NCBI GenBank assembly: GCA_964546955.1
Contig: CAZJLP010000010.1
Location: 1 to 64,000, forward strand
From: CAZJLP01 sp964546955
Lineage (GTDB): Bacteria > Verrucomicrobiota > Verrucomicrobiia > Opitutales > Opitutaceae
Length of the DNA: 64,000 nt
Reading direction: 5' to 3'
Shown here: positions 51,746 through 60,109 of the stretch, one piece after another
Layout of the letters: each line of letters begins with the position of its first letter
How positions within the stretch are numbered: position 1 is the first letter of the stretch
The notes under the pieces: model-generated
What the model was told of the DNA's origin: nothing
Seen by the model: the letters and a program-made list of their open reading frames with translations, nothing else
Database searches by the model: none
Position numbers and translations under genes: made by a program

Positions 51746-52075
51746 TCAAGCCGACTCCATGACCTGAGCGATGATCGACATCATCCGTTCCCATGAATCT
51801 TTCTCGGCTTCGAGCTGCTTCCGCCCGCTGCGCGTAAGCGAGTAGAATTTTGCCCGGCGCCCTTTCTCGGTCAGCTTCCACTCCGACTGCAGCCAGCCCT
51901 TGTCCTGCATCCGGTACAACGCGGGGTAAAGCGAACCTTCGTCCACCTGGAGCGCGCTCTTCGACAGCTGCTCGAGTTTCTGAGTGATGCCCCAGCCATG
52001 CAGCTCGCCGCGGGAGAGGACGCGCAGGACAAGCATGTCGAGCGTTCCTTGTAGCAAATCGGTTTTCTGTGCCAT
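51746..52075 (-). CDS. PadR-family regulator 4
   Basis: This 109-residue ADOP-associated PadR protein has TDLLQGTLDMLVLRVLSRGELHGWGITQKLEQ, QVDEGSLYPALYRMQDKGWLQSEWKLTEKGRRAKFYSLTRSGRKQLEAEKDSW. The NNRR(A/K) loop of the other three is replaced by EKGRRA, so its effector or DNA contacts may differ. It starts the PadR-4/ADOP-5/ADOP-4 transcript. Two similar blocks (52089-52100 and 52123-52137) lie upstream. Confidence 0.93.
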   Translation of the reverse strand: MAQKTDLLQGTLDMLVLRVLSRGELHGWGITQKLEQLSKSALQVDEGSLYPALYRMQDKGWLQSEWKLTEKGRRAKFYSLTRSGRKQLEAEKDSWERMMSIIAQVMESA

Positions 52076-52088
52076 TCGAGAGCAAGCC

Positions 52089-52137
52089 TTAGACGTTCTA
52101 TGTTACGTGTCCAGCTTCTTCCTTAGAATGTCTGAGG
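52089..52137 (-). promoter_or_regulatory. PadR-4 operator candidate
   Basis: TTAGACGTTCTA (52089-52100) and TTAGAATGTCTGAGG (52123-52137) lie 14-62 bp upstream of the ATG. They are related in inverted orientation (TAGAAyGTCt(A/G)A) and resemble the block at PadR-3. A good -35/-10 pair is not obvious. Confidence 0.45.
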
Positions 52138-52429
52138 TTATCTATCTGCGGCCTATTCCCGATCGCTGCGCCCGAGGATGACAATACCGATGGCATACAC
52201 CTCCGTACGCGTCATGGAAACCGAGTCCTGCCTGTCTGAAAGCGAACCGCCATGTCCCGCGAGTGCCAGATGATCGGTCCAATCGACCGGCTGTCGGTCG
52301 ACAAGCGCGTCCGGCTTGCGCCCACAATCGCCCTATTCACTAAAGAATCGGTGTATTCTCCAGACCCTGCGCACGCGGTCCGGCTCGAGTAGATGCGACG
52401 CTCGCCAGTTCTGGCGGCGGGAGTAGGCG
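52138..52429. other. Intergenic stretch, possible gene remnant
   Basis: A minus-strand open frame (about 52158-52334) without a start encodes VDWTDHLALAGHGGSLSDRQ followed by DSVSMTRTEVYAIGIVILGR, which has a natural-looking composition but no family I recognise. It may be the tail of a decayed gene. Nothing else is seen. Confidence 0.3.
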
Positions 52430-53401
52430 TTAAGCCTGTCCGCCGCCTAGAATCCTCGCGAAGACAGCCGCGTCGACATTGCCGCCTGTGAGGATGACTC
52501 CGACGCGTTTGCCTGCGACCGCACCGCGGTCGCGAAGGACCGCGCCGAGCGCGGATCCGGCAGCTCCCTCGGCGACCGTGTGGGCGTCCATGAAATACGC
52601 GCGCATCGCGGCTTCGATTTCCTCATCAATTACGCGGACCACACGGTCAACCCCGCGCAGGATGATCTCCAATGCCTCCGGAACGGGCGTAGAGCACGCC
52701 ATCCCGTCCGCGATCCGGGTGGACGCGGGATGAACGACCGGCCCTTTCGCCTCAAACGAAAGCGCGTACGCCGGTGCACGTTCGGCCGCGACTCCGATAA
52801 TCCGCGTCGGCGAACCCAGTGCGTCGCGCACCGCGATCGCCGCGCAAATACCTGAGCCCAGGCCAATAGGAACGTAAAGCATATCGAGGGCCGGCACGTT
52901 TCTGAAAAACGCGAGCAACGATGCAGCGATACCGGTGTAAAGATCGCGATGAAAAGCCGGCATCCAGTGAAGCCCACGCTCCTTCGCGAGGCTCTCGCCA
53001 TAGATTAGGGCCGCCTGGAAATCAGCGCCGTGTTCGATCAATTCGGCTCCCAACGCCCGCATGGCGCGATTTTTCTCCGGACTGTTTCCATGAGGCACGA
53101 CGATCGTTGCTCGCAGGCCGACACGGCGGGCAGCGAAGGCGACCGCCTGCCCATAGTTGCCTCGCGTTGCCGCGACTATTCCGTCCCGGACGGAGCCGTT
53201 CGCCGCACGCATCGACAAGTAATGCAAAGCTCCCCGGATTTTGAACGAACCGATCGCGGTGTGGTTCTCATGCTTCACCCAAAGCTCGCATCCGGTGCGC
53301 TCGTTCAGCAACGGCCAGCTGATCTGTGGCGTCGGTGGAACGACATGATCGATGGACGCGGCCACGGCCTCAAGCTCTTGCAAATCGGGGAGCTGCGACA
53401 T
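52430..53401 (-). CDS. PLP-dependent threonine/serine dehydratase-like enzyme
   Basis: This 323-residue fold-type II PLP enzyme has Lys in the ENHTAIGSFKIRGA motif as the Schiff-base residue, ATRGNYGQAVAFAA (substrate loop; the commoner form is SAGNHAQ), GLGSGICAAIA (glycine loop for PLP phosphate, GGGLxxG type) and the C-terminal ILTGGNVD. There is no regulatory ACT domain, so it is a catabolic-type threonine or hydroxyaspartate/serine dehydratase rather than biosynthetic IlvA. It appears monocistronic, divergent from the amidase gene. Confidence 0.88.
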   Translation of the reverse strand: MSQLPDLQELEAVAASIDHVVPPTPQISWPLLNERTGCELWVKHENHTAIGSFKIRGALHYLSMRAANGSVRDGIVAATRGNYGQAVAFAARRVGLRATIVVPHGNSPEKNRAMRALGAELIEHGADFQAALIYGESLAKERGLHWMPAFHRDLYTGIAASLLAFFRNVPALDMLYVPIGLGSGICAAIAVRDALGSPTRIIGVAAERAPAYALSFEAKGPVVHPASTRIADGMACSTPVPEALEIILRGVDRVVRVIDEEIEAAMRAYFMDAHTVAEGAAGSALGAVLRDRGAVAGKRVGVILTGGNVDAAVFARILGGGQA

Positions 53402-53608
53402 GCCTGGTTACCGTGCGCGGCCGAAAAGCGGGCGCAAGCACACCTCGTCTGTGCCGGATACAAAATAACGCAAGTGGGTGCCGGATCTGGATGGCGAACC
53501 GTGTCTCTTGAACTCGAATGAGCGCAATCGACCACATCAGATTGGCCCGAAACGTGCAGTGATAAGAGCTCCGCCTGCGTTGCCATTCGGTCGTCGGCGT
53601 AACGCCAA

Positions 53609-55756
53609 ATGCCTATCCTCCTATTCGCTCGTTTGAGCGTCGGCGCGTCCGCGCGTCGACCTGGTTCGTTCGCCGCCCGCGGCTTGGTTTTTATCGGCCT
53701 CGGGACGATGCTCCTACTCTTCATTCTTGCAGCGGCCGAGGCGCAAGCCGCCGGCAAAGGCAAATTCCAGATCGAAGAAGCGACGATCGCGGATATACAC
53801 AACGCAATCCGCGCCAAGGAACTCACGGCGACCGACCTCGTCAAAATGTACCTCGCGCGCATCAAGGCCTACAACGGATCGCCCGTGCAGGAACCACATG
53901 GACTCCTAGGCCCGGTCAAAACGACAGCTCATGCGAGAGGCATCAACGCTCTCTCGACTCTCAACCTGCGCCCTGCTGCGCGAAAGGCCTGGGGCTTCGA
54001 CGACCGCAAGGCCCGCAGCGTGACCGATCCGTCCGACGCTGACCCGGCCATGCCGGACGCGCTCGAAATCGCGGCAAAACTTGACGCCGATTTTGCAAAG
54101 ACCGGTAAACTTGTCGGCCCGTTGCATGGAGTGGTGATGGCCCTGAAGGATCAATATGACACCTTCGACCTGCGCACCACATCGGGGGCGGACGCCTTCT
54201 ACGCGAACGATCGCCCGCCCCGCGACGCCGAGTTCGTCGCTCGGCTCCGTGCCGCGGGCGCCATCATCCTGGCCAAGGCCAATCTCAGCGAATACGCGAA
54301 CGGCATCCCTCGAAGTTCTTTCGGCGGCACCTTCGCCAATCCTTATGACACAGAACGCAATCCCGGCATCTCCAGTTCAGGCTCGGGCTCGTCCGTCGCG
54401 GCCAATCTCGTGACCTGCGCCATTGCCGAAGAGACGGGTTCCTCAATCCGTGGTCCGGCTTATATGAACAACTGCGTCGGCATCTCTCCGACGCAGGAAC
54501 TCGTCAGCCGCCACGGCATGATCCAAATGGGAATCAACACGCGGGTTGGCCCCATCGCCCGGACCGTCGAGGACGCAGCAAAGATTCTTACGGTCATTGC
54601 CGGCTATGACTCGAAAGATCCCCTCACTGCCTTTGCCGTGGGACGATTGCCCGAAAAGTCATACGAATCGTTCACCCAAGTTTCGAACCTCAAAGGCGTG
54701 CGGATCGGGGTGGTGCGGGAATACATGGATAAAAACGCGTTCACGAAGGCCGACGAACAAAACATCGACGCCGTGAGCCGCGCAATCGAGGAGCTGAAAA
54801 AGCTCGGCGCGACGGTCGTCGATCCAGGGGAAGGCGGCGAGCTACTGACGCCTTACATCCGCAGACTGCATCCGTTGCTAATGAACGCGGCCTATACCAA
54901 ACTGTTTCCCGAGGTCTTCCCGGTCGAAGCGGACGGGAAACCCAAAGGCGATCACAACACGACGCTGGTCGACTTGTACATGGATCCTGCGAAAGCTCCT
55001 GGAAAATTCACCCTGCGCGATATTGGGGGCAACACGCCCGGACTCGGCGCGACCGGCCGCCCTGCCCCCCCGGCCAACAACGGCGAAGGCAAGTTCACGA
55101 TGAACCTTTATCTCCGTGAACGAGGCGACACCGCTATCAAGACCATGACAGATCTCTACACCAAGGCGATTTTTTTCACCGACCAGAACTTCGCGAATCA
55201 GAAAACCACGCTCGAGAACGCGGATAAGATCATGACGCTGGACACCGCCGCACGCATGCAGCGTCGGTTTGCCATTCAACAGATCATTCTACAGGCCTTT
55301 GCCGATCTGAAGCTGGACGCGCTGGTTTATCCGACCAGCAACATTCCGCCGAATAAACTCGGCTCGCCATCCGAGCCCGCGATCAATGGCCGGACGGGAG
55401 TATGGTCGTTTCTGGGCCAACAGGGATTTCCGGTCATCACGGTTCCCGCAGGATTTACAACGGAAGTGTACGATCGCATTCGCGACCCCAGTGCTCCGCC
55501 CCCACCGGCGGGCTGGTCGCGCCCAGGCGGCGGCGGCGGCGGAGCTGGGGTTGGGGGTTATGTCGAGCCCACTCAGCTCGTCGGTCCCATACCCGCCAAA
55601 TTACCGATCGGGATGGACATCGTTGGTCGTCCCTTCGCCGAACCCACAATTCTCACTATCGCCGCAGCCTACGAAAAAGCGACGAACCATCGGACGCCCC
55701 CTGCAGACTTCGGCCCGCTCGTCGATGCGCGCACGGCCGCAGTCAAGGTGGAATGA
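53609..55756 (+). CDS. Secreted or membrane-anchored amidase (amidase signature family)
   Basis: This 715-residue protein has an N-terminal hydrophobic helix (GLVFIGLGTMLLLFILAAAEAQA) for export. The amidase signature is clear: Lys near 180 in GVVMALKDQYD, a Ser/Gly-rich loop ISSSGSGSSVAAN, and EETGSSIRGPA with the nucleophile Ser near 279, giving the Ser-Ser-Lys triad. Near the C-terminus FPVITVPAGF is conserved, followed by a Pro/Gly-rich insert and LPIGMDIVGRPFAEPTIL. At over 700 residues it is longer than typical amidases (about 480). Its substrate cannot be assigned. Confidence 0.9.
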   Translation: MPILLFARLSVGASARRPGSFAARGLVFIGLGTMLLLFILAAAEAQAAGKGKFQIEEATIADIHNAIRAKELTATDLVKMYLARIKAYNGSPVQEPHGLLGPVKTTAHARGINALSTLNLRPAARKAWGFDDRKARSVTDPSDADPAMPDALEIAAKLDADFAKTGKLVGPLHGVVMALKDQYDTFDLRTTSGADAFYANDRPPRDAEFVARLRAAGAIILAKANLSEYANGIPRSSFGGTFANPYDTERNPGISSSGSGSSVAANLVTCAIAEETGSSIRGPAYMNNCVGISPTQELVSRHGMIQMGINTRVGPIARTVEDAAKILTVIAGYDSKDPLTAFAVGRLPEKSYESFTQVSNLKGVRIGVVREYMDKNAFTKADEQNIDAVSRAIEELKKLGATVVDPGEGGELLTPYIRRLHPLLMNAAYTKLFPEVFPVEADGKPKGDHNTTLVDLYMDPAKAPGKFTLRDIGGNTPGLGATGRPAPPANNGEGKFTMNLYLRERGDTAIKTMTDLYTKAIFFTDQNFANQKTTLENADKIMTLDTAARMQRRFAIQQIILQAFADLKLDALVYPTSNIPPNKLGSPSEPAINGRTGVWSFLGQQGFPVITVPAGFTTEVYDRIRDPSAPPPPAGWSRPGGGGGGAGVGGYVEPTQLVGPIPAKLPIGMDIVGRPFAEPTILTIAAAYEKATNHRTPPADFGPLVDARTAAVKVE

Positions 55757-55758
55757 AG

Positions 55759-57090
55759 CTAAACACCCGCCACTCTGCCAGGGGAAGGTCCGACGACCGG
55801 CGGGCGCAATGAAAAGGCCAGTGCCAGGGCCGCCGCCGGCGGGATGATGCCGCCGAGAGGCATCCAGGATTGGTCCAATGAAAATATCACCGCGATCAGA
55901 ATGAGCGAGCATTCCCATCGGCGCTTGAAGATCGACGGCCCTACGCAGGCAATCGCGAGGAGACAAATCGCCACAACGATCACGTTGCTGTACATCAAGC
56001 GCCGGATTGGCAGGAGCATTTCGCCGAGCAGGACCAAGCCGAGCGTTTTCGCGACACATACGTCCAGACCGACACCGCGCAGGGCAAGGCGGCGGCAGTG
56101 AACGATCCACGCCGCGGAAATCAGCGCCAGCGCGCCCAGCAACGCCTTCGACGAAGTCGAGAGCCCGAAAACCTTGAGGAAGCCCGGCACCGATGAATCA
56201 AAGTCGCTGAAAAAAATGTGCCGTGTGAGGTCGTCCGCACCTTCAATCGACGCCGGCGCCTGCACGCCCGTCGGCGCTACCACCACGGAGCCCATCGCGT
56301 TACCCGCATTCACATAGCCGGTCATGCTTGCCACATAGTGATTCCAGACTGGTCCATCGATCAGCATCGGAAGCCCGAAGCCTAGAGCCACGCCGGCAAC
56401 GGCACCCGCAATGGCGCCAGGCCGCCAAAAACCCAACAGCGGCAGGCCCAAAAGCGCATATTGCGGCCTAAGCGTCACCAACACGCCGAGCACCAGTCCG
56501 GCAAACATCTCTTTTCCGCGGTGGCCGCGGCTCAAGAGCCAGACGAACAAAACCGCCAGAAAGCTAAATAGAATGTACGCCTGCCCGCGCTCGATGTGCA
56601 TCCGCCACATCGGAGCCCAGGAAAAAATTGCTCCAAGGGCGAGAGTACAAAGTTTGGCCACATGACCCTCGGCGCGCGACACGGCCAAAAGGACCGCGCC
56701 CGCAACCAGGCCGATCTGGACCAAAAGCCAAAGGTACTTTTGAACGGTGTAACTGAGCGGTGCGAAAATCGCGTGCACGGCGAGGACGGCAGGCGTGACC
56801 GTCACCCGGCTGGCCCCCGCCTCCGGCGCGAGAAGCGGATCGATGAGCCTCTCGGGCGCTCCCGGTTTCCAGACGTACGTATACGGATTCTCGCCGGCGA
56901 TCATTGCGCGCGCTCCCACGACACGATTTCGCAGGTCTACTTGGCCATATTTCCGCGTGTTCTTGAAATCGACCAAGAGTCCCGCCACGGTCACCGCCGT
57001 CACGACGATGATAACGGCCCAAATGGCCCCGCGGGCAAGACCGGCTCGCTCAAGCACGGAGCGCACAGCGCTCGAAATCGAAGTAAACAT
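55759..57090 (-). CDS. GT87-like polytopic membrane glycosyltransferase (DUF2029)
   Basis: This 443-residue protein has about ten membrane helices. The periplasmic loop after helix 1 has RAMIAGENPYTY, and later APLSY...YLWLLVQIGLV and GLVLGVLVTLRPQYALLGLPLL match the GT87/DUF2029 family of polyprenyl-phosphate-mannose-type transferases. It abuts the amidase stop (2 bp apart, convergent) and is divergent from the GT2 gene across 268 bp. Role inferred from context: addition of a sugar to a lipid-linked or surface glycan at the outer face of the inner membrane. Confidence 0.78.
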   Translation of the reverse strand: MFTSISSAVRSVLERAGLARGAIWAVIIVVTAVTVAGLLVDFKNTRKYGQVDLRNRVVGARAMIAGENPYTYVWKPGAPERLIDPLLAPEAGASRVTVTPAVLAVHAIFAPLSYTVQKYLWLLVQIGLVAGAVLLAVSRAEGHVAKLCTLALGAIFSWAPMWRMHIERGQAYILFSFLAVLFVWLLSRGHRGKEMFAGLVLGVLVTLRPQYALLGLPLLGFWRPGAIAGAVAGVALGFGLPMLIDGPVWNHYVASMTGYVNAGNAMGSVVVAPTGVQAPASIEGADDLTRHIFFSDFDSSVPGFLKVFGLSTSSKALLGALALISAAWIVHCRRLALRGVGLDVCVAKTLGLVLLGEMLLPIRRLMYSNVIVVAICLLAIACVGPSIFKRRWECSLILIAVIFSLDQSWMPLGGIIPPAAALALAFSLRPPVVGPSPGRVAGV

Positions 57091-57358
57091 GGTGAAGCGG
57101 AAAGGGCGCCCCTGGAAGCGCTTCCTTTGTTAGAGGCGAGAGAGCCTTCAGCCGCAAGCCGCAAGTACAGGTGGGCGGAGCGTGTATTCGGGCTCCGGTT
57201 ACACGATGGCCGGCTCCGGTTTCCACGCTTCGTTCATCCCCCAAGTCAAATATGCTCGCACAGCATCAACGATTTAGCCGAATTAATGCAAACGATTAAA
57301 CTTGATTTTGGAAGGGCGGTTAAGGACCATTTCAGCGGCTTCGTCTCCTTCAGCTTCG
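57091..57358. other. Divergent promoter region of the polysaccharide genes
   Basis: These 268 bases lie between GT87 (minus) and GT2 (plus) and turn A/T-rich just before the GT2 gene (around 57240-57310), as expected for a promoter. No specific boxes are claimed. Confidence 0.4.
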
Positions 57359-58687
57359 ATGTCGCGCGGCATATCCATCATCATACCCGTTTACAACGGT
57401 GGCCCTGCTTTCCGGAAATGCCTGGAAGCGGTAAAGGTCGTTCTTCGGCCGGAGGACGAGCTAATTGTCGTGGCTGATGGCGAGAGCGACGGCGCTTGGC
57501 GGATTGCGCCGGAATATGGCGCCAAAGTCATCAATCTGGAGAAAAATGGCGGCCCCGCACGCGCCCGAAATATCGGGGCCAAGATCGCGACCAAAGACCT
57601 CATTTACTTCGTCGATGCCGATGTCGCGGTGCCCGCCGACGCATTGACGATCATCGAGCGGGTTTTCGACGCGGACCCGGGCCTGAGCGCGCTCATCGGG
57701 TCGTACGACGAATTTCCCGGCGAAACCAACTTCCTTTCGCAGTTCAAAAACCTGTTGCACCATTATGTGCATCAGCGCGGCTCGACGCAGGCTTTCACAT
57801 TCTGGGGCGCATGCGGCGCGATCAAGCGGGACGTCTTTTTCTCAGTGGGGGCTTTCAACGAATTCTATGCGCAGCCATCGATCGAAGACATCGAACTCGG
57901 CTACCGCATGACCGCGGCGAAACATCGGATCGCCCTGACGAAGGAACTCCAGGTGAGTCACCTGAAGCGCTGGGAACCGAAGGGGCTGATCAAGACGGAG
58001 TTTTTCCAACGGGCGGTGCCGTGGACGCGGTTGATCTGGCGCCACTACTGGTGGACGGGCAAGATGGAGACCGACCTGAACCTGGATGCCGCCCATCGGT
58101 TCAGCGTGCTCACCTCCTGGTCGATCATCGGCACGTTGCTGATCAGCGTTGTATTTCACTGGGCCCTTCTCGTCACCGCCGCGCTCGTCACCCTCTTCCT
58201 CCTGCTCAACGCTCCCCTCCTCCGCTTTTTCAATGAAAAGCGAGGCTTTTGGTTCGCCGTTCAGGCTGCAGCGTGGCGCTTCATCTACGATATCTACAGT
58301 CTCTTGGGCTTTGCTTACGGATCGTCGCACGCCGCTCGGCGCGCCTTGATCAAGATGACGTACTTCACCGTGGCCAAACTCGACCCCCTCGCCCTCGGCA
58401 CGGCGGTCGGCGTCACGGCCGGATTATCTCTTTTTGCCGCCACGGGGATCCTCCTGCTTAAAGGCGGCGACAATATCGGCGCCAATCTCTCCCTCTTGGT
58501 CCACTACATGCCCGGGTACTCTGTCTCCTGGCAGGGCGCGGCTATCGCATTGGCCGAGGGATTCCTGGGCGGATTTATCTTCGGTTGGTCCTTTTCCACC
58601 GTCCGTAATTTCTCGGTCCGCCTTGTGCTGGGGGTAGAAAAGGTCCGAGTCGCCATTTTCCGCATTCTCAAACGCCGTCTGGCCTAA
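57359..58687 (+). CDS. GT2 glycosyltransferase with C-terminal membrane module
   Basis: This 442-residue protein starts at ATG 57359 (MSRGISIIIPVYNGG). The GT-A domain spans about 1-240: DELIVVADGESDG, NGGPARARNIG, FVDADVAVP (DxD at 86-88) and SIEDIELGYRM. Two membrane helices follow (about 252-290), then a linker and a separate module (about 344-422) with helices around LKGGDNIGANLSLLVHYMPG. That module is homologous to the whole of the next gene's product. It is the first gene of an operon with the small membrane protein, Gfo/Idh enzyme and acyltransferase. It is likely to act in assembly of a surface polysaccharide or glycolipid. Confidence 0.9.
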   Translation: MSRGISIIIPVYNGGPAFRKCLEAVKVVLRPEDELIVVADGESDGAWRIAPEYGAKVINLEKNGGPARARNIGAKIATKDLIYFVDADVAVPADALTIIERVFDADPGLSALIGSYDEFPGETNFLSQFKNLLHHYVHQRGSTQAFTFWGACGAIKRDVFFSVGAFNEFYAQPSIEDIELGYRMTAAKHRIALTKELQVSHLKRWEPKGLIKTEFFQRAVPWTRLIWRHYWWTGKMETDLNLDAAHRFSVLTSWSIIGTLLISVVFHWALLVTAALVTLFLLLNAPLLRFFNEKRGFWFAVQAAAWRFIYDIYSLLGFAYGSSHAARRALIKMTYFTVAKLDPLALGTAVGVTAGLSLFAATGILLLKGGDNIGANLSLLVHYMPGYSVSWQGAAIALAEGFLGGFIFGWSFSTVRNFSVRLVLGVEKVRVAIFRILKRRLA

Positions 58688-58694
58688 CCGCATC

Positions 58695-59042
58695 ATGGAA
58701 ACGAATCCCCCCAACAGTTCGGAAGGCGCGACGCCCCAGGGCGGCCCGGACGATTCCGCGGAAATGCTGCGGCAGATCATCCGGCTGAACGCGCAGATTC
58801 TCGGTGTGACGTTTGGACTACTGGCCGCAATCGGACTCTTCCTCGCAACCAATATCCTGATCCTGAAAGGCGGTCCCAATGTCGGCGCCCATCTCGGGCT
58901 GCTGGGCCAATACTTTCCCGGTTATCGCGTGACATTCTTGGGCAGCTTCATCGGCGCGATCTACGGCGGCATCGTCGGGTATGTCGCCGGTTGGATTATC
59001 GGCACGATCTACAACTGGGTCGTCGTGCTTCGTTCCCGCTAA
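58695..59042 (+). CDS. Small membrane protein, stand-alone copy of the GT2 C-terminal module
   Basis: This 115-residue protein has a soluble N-terminus (about 1-34) and two membrane helices with the connecting motif LKGGPNVGAHLGLLGQYFPG then YRV, followed by a Gly-rich helix (GAIYGGIVGYVAGWIIGTIYNW). Residues 36-112 align over their full length with residues 346-423 of the GT2 protein encoded 7 bp upstream. From memory, small proteins with a similar 'LLxxxxPGYxxxxxGxxxG' pattern are sometimes labelled 'bacteriophage holin', but that label has no support here. Its function is unknown; being adjacent and homologous, it may partner the GT2 protein. Confidence 0.82.
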   Translation: METNPPNSSEGATPQGGPDDSAEMLRQIIRLNAQILGVTFGLLAAIGLFLATNILILKGGPNVGAHLGLLGQYFPGYRVTFLGSFIGAIYGGIVGYVAGWIIGTIYNWVVVLRSR

Positions 59043-59046
59043 CCCC

Positions 59047-60099
59047 GTGCGCTTCGGGATCATCGGCGCCGGCTGCATCGGCGAACTGCGGGCGAAAGCG
59101 ATCGCGCGCCTCTCCGGCGCGAAACTCGTCGCCGTGTGCGATCTCAACGCGGCCAACGCGCAGCGCGTAGCCGGTCTGACCGGTGCAAAAAGCATGACGG
59201 ATCTGGACGCGCTCCTGGGCATGGCGGAGATCGATGCCGTCATTGTCTGCACGCCGCCCCAGTTCCACGAACGCACGGTTCTCGCCGCCTTCGCGGCGGG
59301 CAAACAGGTGCTCTGCGAAAAGCCGCTCGCAAATTCGTTGGAGGCCTGCACTCGCATGCTCGCCGCGGCGCGCTCTTCGAACCGGACGCTCACAACCGGC
59401 TTCAACCATCGTTACTTCCCCGCAATCAAGTTTCTCAAGGAGACGGTCGCTTCGGGCCGCATCGGCAAGTTGAACCACGTGCGCGCGTTTGCCGGGCACG
59501 AAGGCCTTTCCCAATTTCGGTCGCCGTCCGAATACGATCCTAAAGTGATCGGCGGCGGCGCCTTGCTCGACGTCGGCATCCATCTGATCGATCTCACCGC
59601 CTTTGTGCTGGGGGACGTGCGCGAAGTTTTCGGTCTCGCCACGGGCGACATCTGGAATCTTCCCGGCGCGGAAGACAACGGTTTCGCGCTTCTTCGATCC
59701 CGGGACGGCCGGGTGGCCACGCTTCACGCCACCTGGGCCGAATGGAAGGGCTACCGCTTCCATCTCGAAGCCTACGGCGACAAAGGCATGGTGCGCGCCT
59801 ACTATGCGCCTATGATGACAACGGTCATCACCATGGATCGCCCCGGCGGCGCGCGGAAAACGTCGCGGTGCTTTTACCCCGCCATCGCGCTGCGCGAGAA
59901 ACTGCGCGGCTGGCAGTCGACTGTCATCGAGACATTCCGCGAAGAATTGACCGACTTCATCGCGCTCTGCGGCGGAAAGGCCGGTGGTTCGATCGCCGAC
60001 GGTTACGCCGGCTTCCGTGCGATCGAGATCGCAAACGCGGTCTATCAAAGCGGCCGCGAAAAAAGAGCTGTGTCGCTGCGCACGCAGGAGACACTCTAG
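59047..60099 (+). CDS. Gfo/Idh/MocA-family sugar dehydrogenase
   Basis: This 350-residue cytosolic enzyme starts at GTG 59047 (VRFGIIGAGCIGELRAKAI), 4 bp after the previous stop. It has the NAD(P) loop GAGCIG, DAVIVCTPPQFHERTVLAAFAAGKQVLCEKPLANS (EKP motif), and the substrate domain GGGALLDVGIHLIDLTAFVLGDV with the catalytic-type DxGxHxxD pattern. It would oxidise or reduce a (nucleotide) sugar. It lies inside the polysaccharide operon, so it may make a modified sugar for that glycan. It is only distantly related to the Tat-exported Gfo/Idh protein at 27832. Confidence 0.9.
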   Translation: MRFGIIGAGCIGELRAKAIARLSGAKLVAVCDLNAANAQRVAGLTGAKSMTDLDALLGMAEIDAVIVCTPPQFHERTVLAAFAAGKQVLCEKPLANSLEACTRMLAAARSSNRTLTTGFNHRYFPAIKFLKETVASGRIGKLNHVRAFAGHEGLSQFRSPSEYDPKVIGGGALLDVGIHLIDLTAFVLGDVREVFGLATGDIWNLPGAEDNGFALLRSRDGRVATLHATWAEWKGYRFHLEAYGDKGMVRAYYAPMMTTVITMDRPGGARKTSRCFYPAIALREKLRGWQSTVIETFREELTDFIALCGGKAGGSIADGYAGFRAIEIANAVYQSGREKRAVSLRTQETL

Positions 60100-60109
60100 T
60101 CCGATAGAG

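Noticed and set aside
52158..52334. Startless 59-codon minus-strand frame as a gene
   Set aside because: No start codon near its beginning, too short and no recognised family; listed only as a possible remnant.
58695..59042. Calling the small membrane protein a phage holin
   Set aside because: No phage genes are around; it is homologous to the GT2 C-terminal module and sits in a polysaccharide operon.
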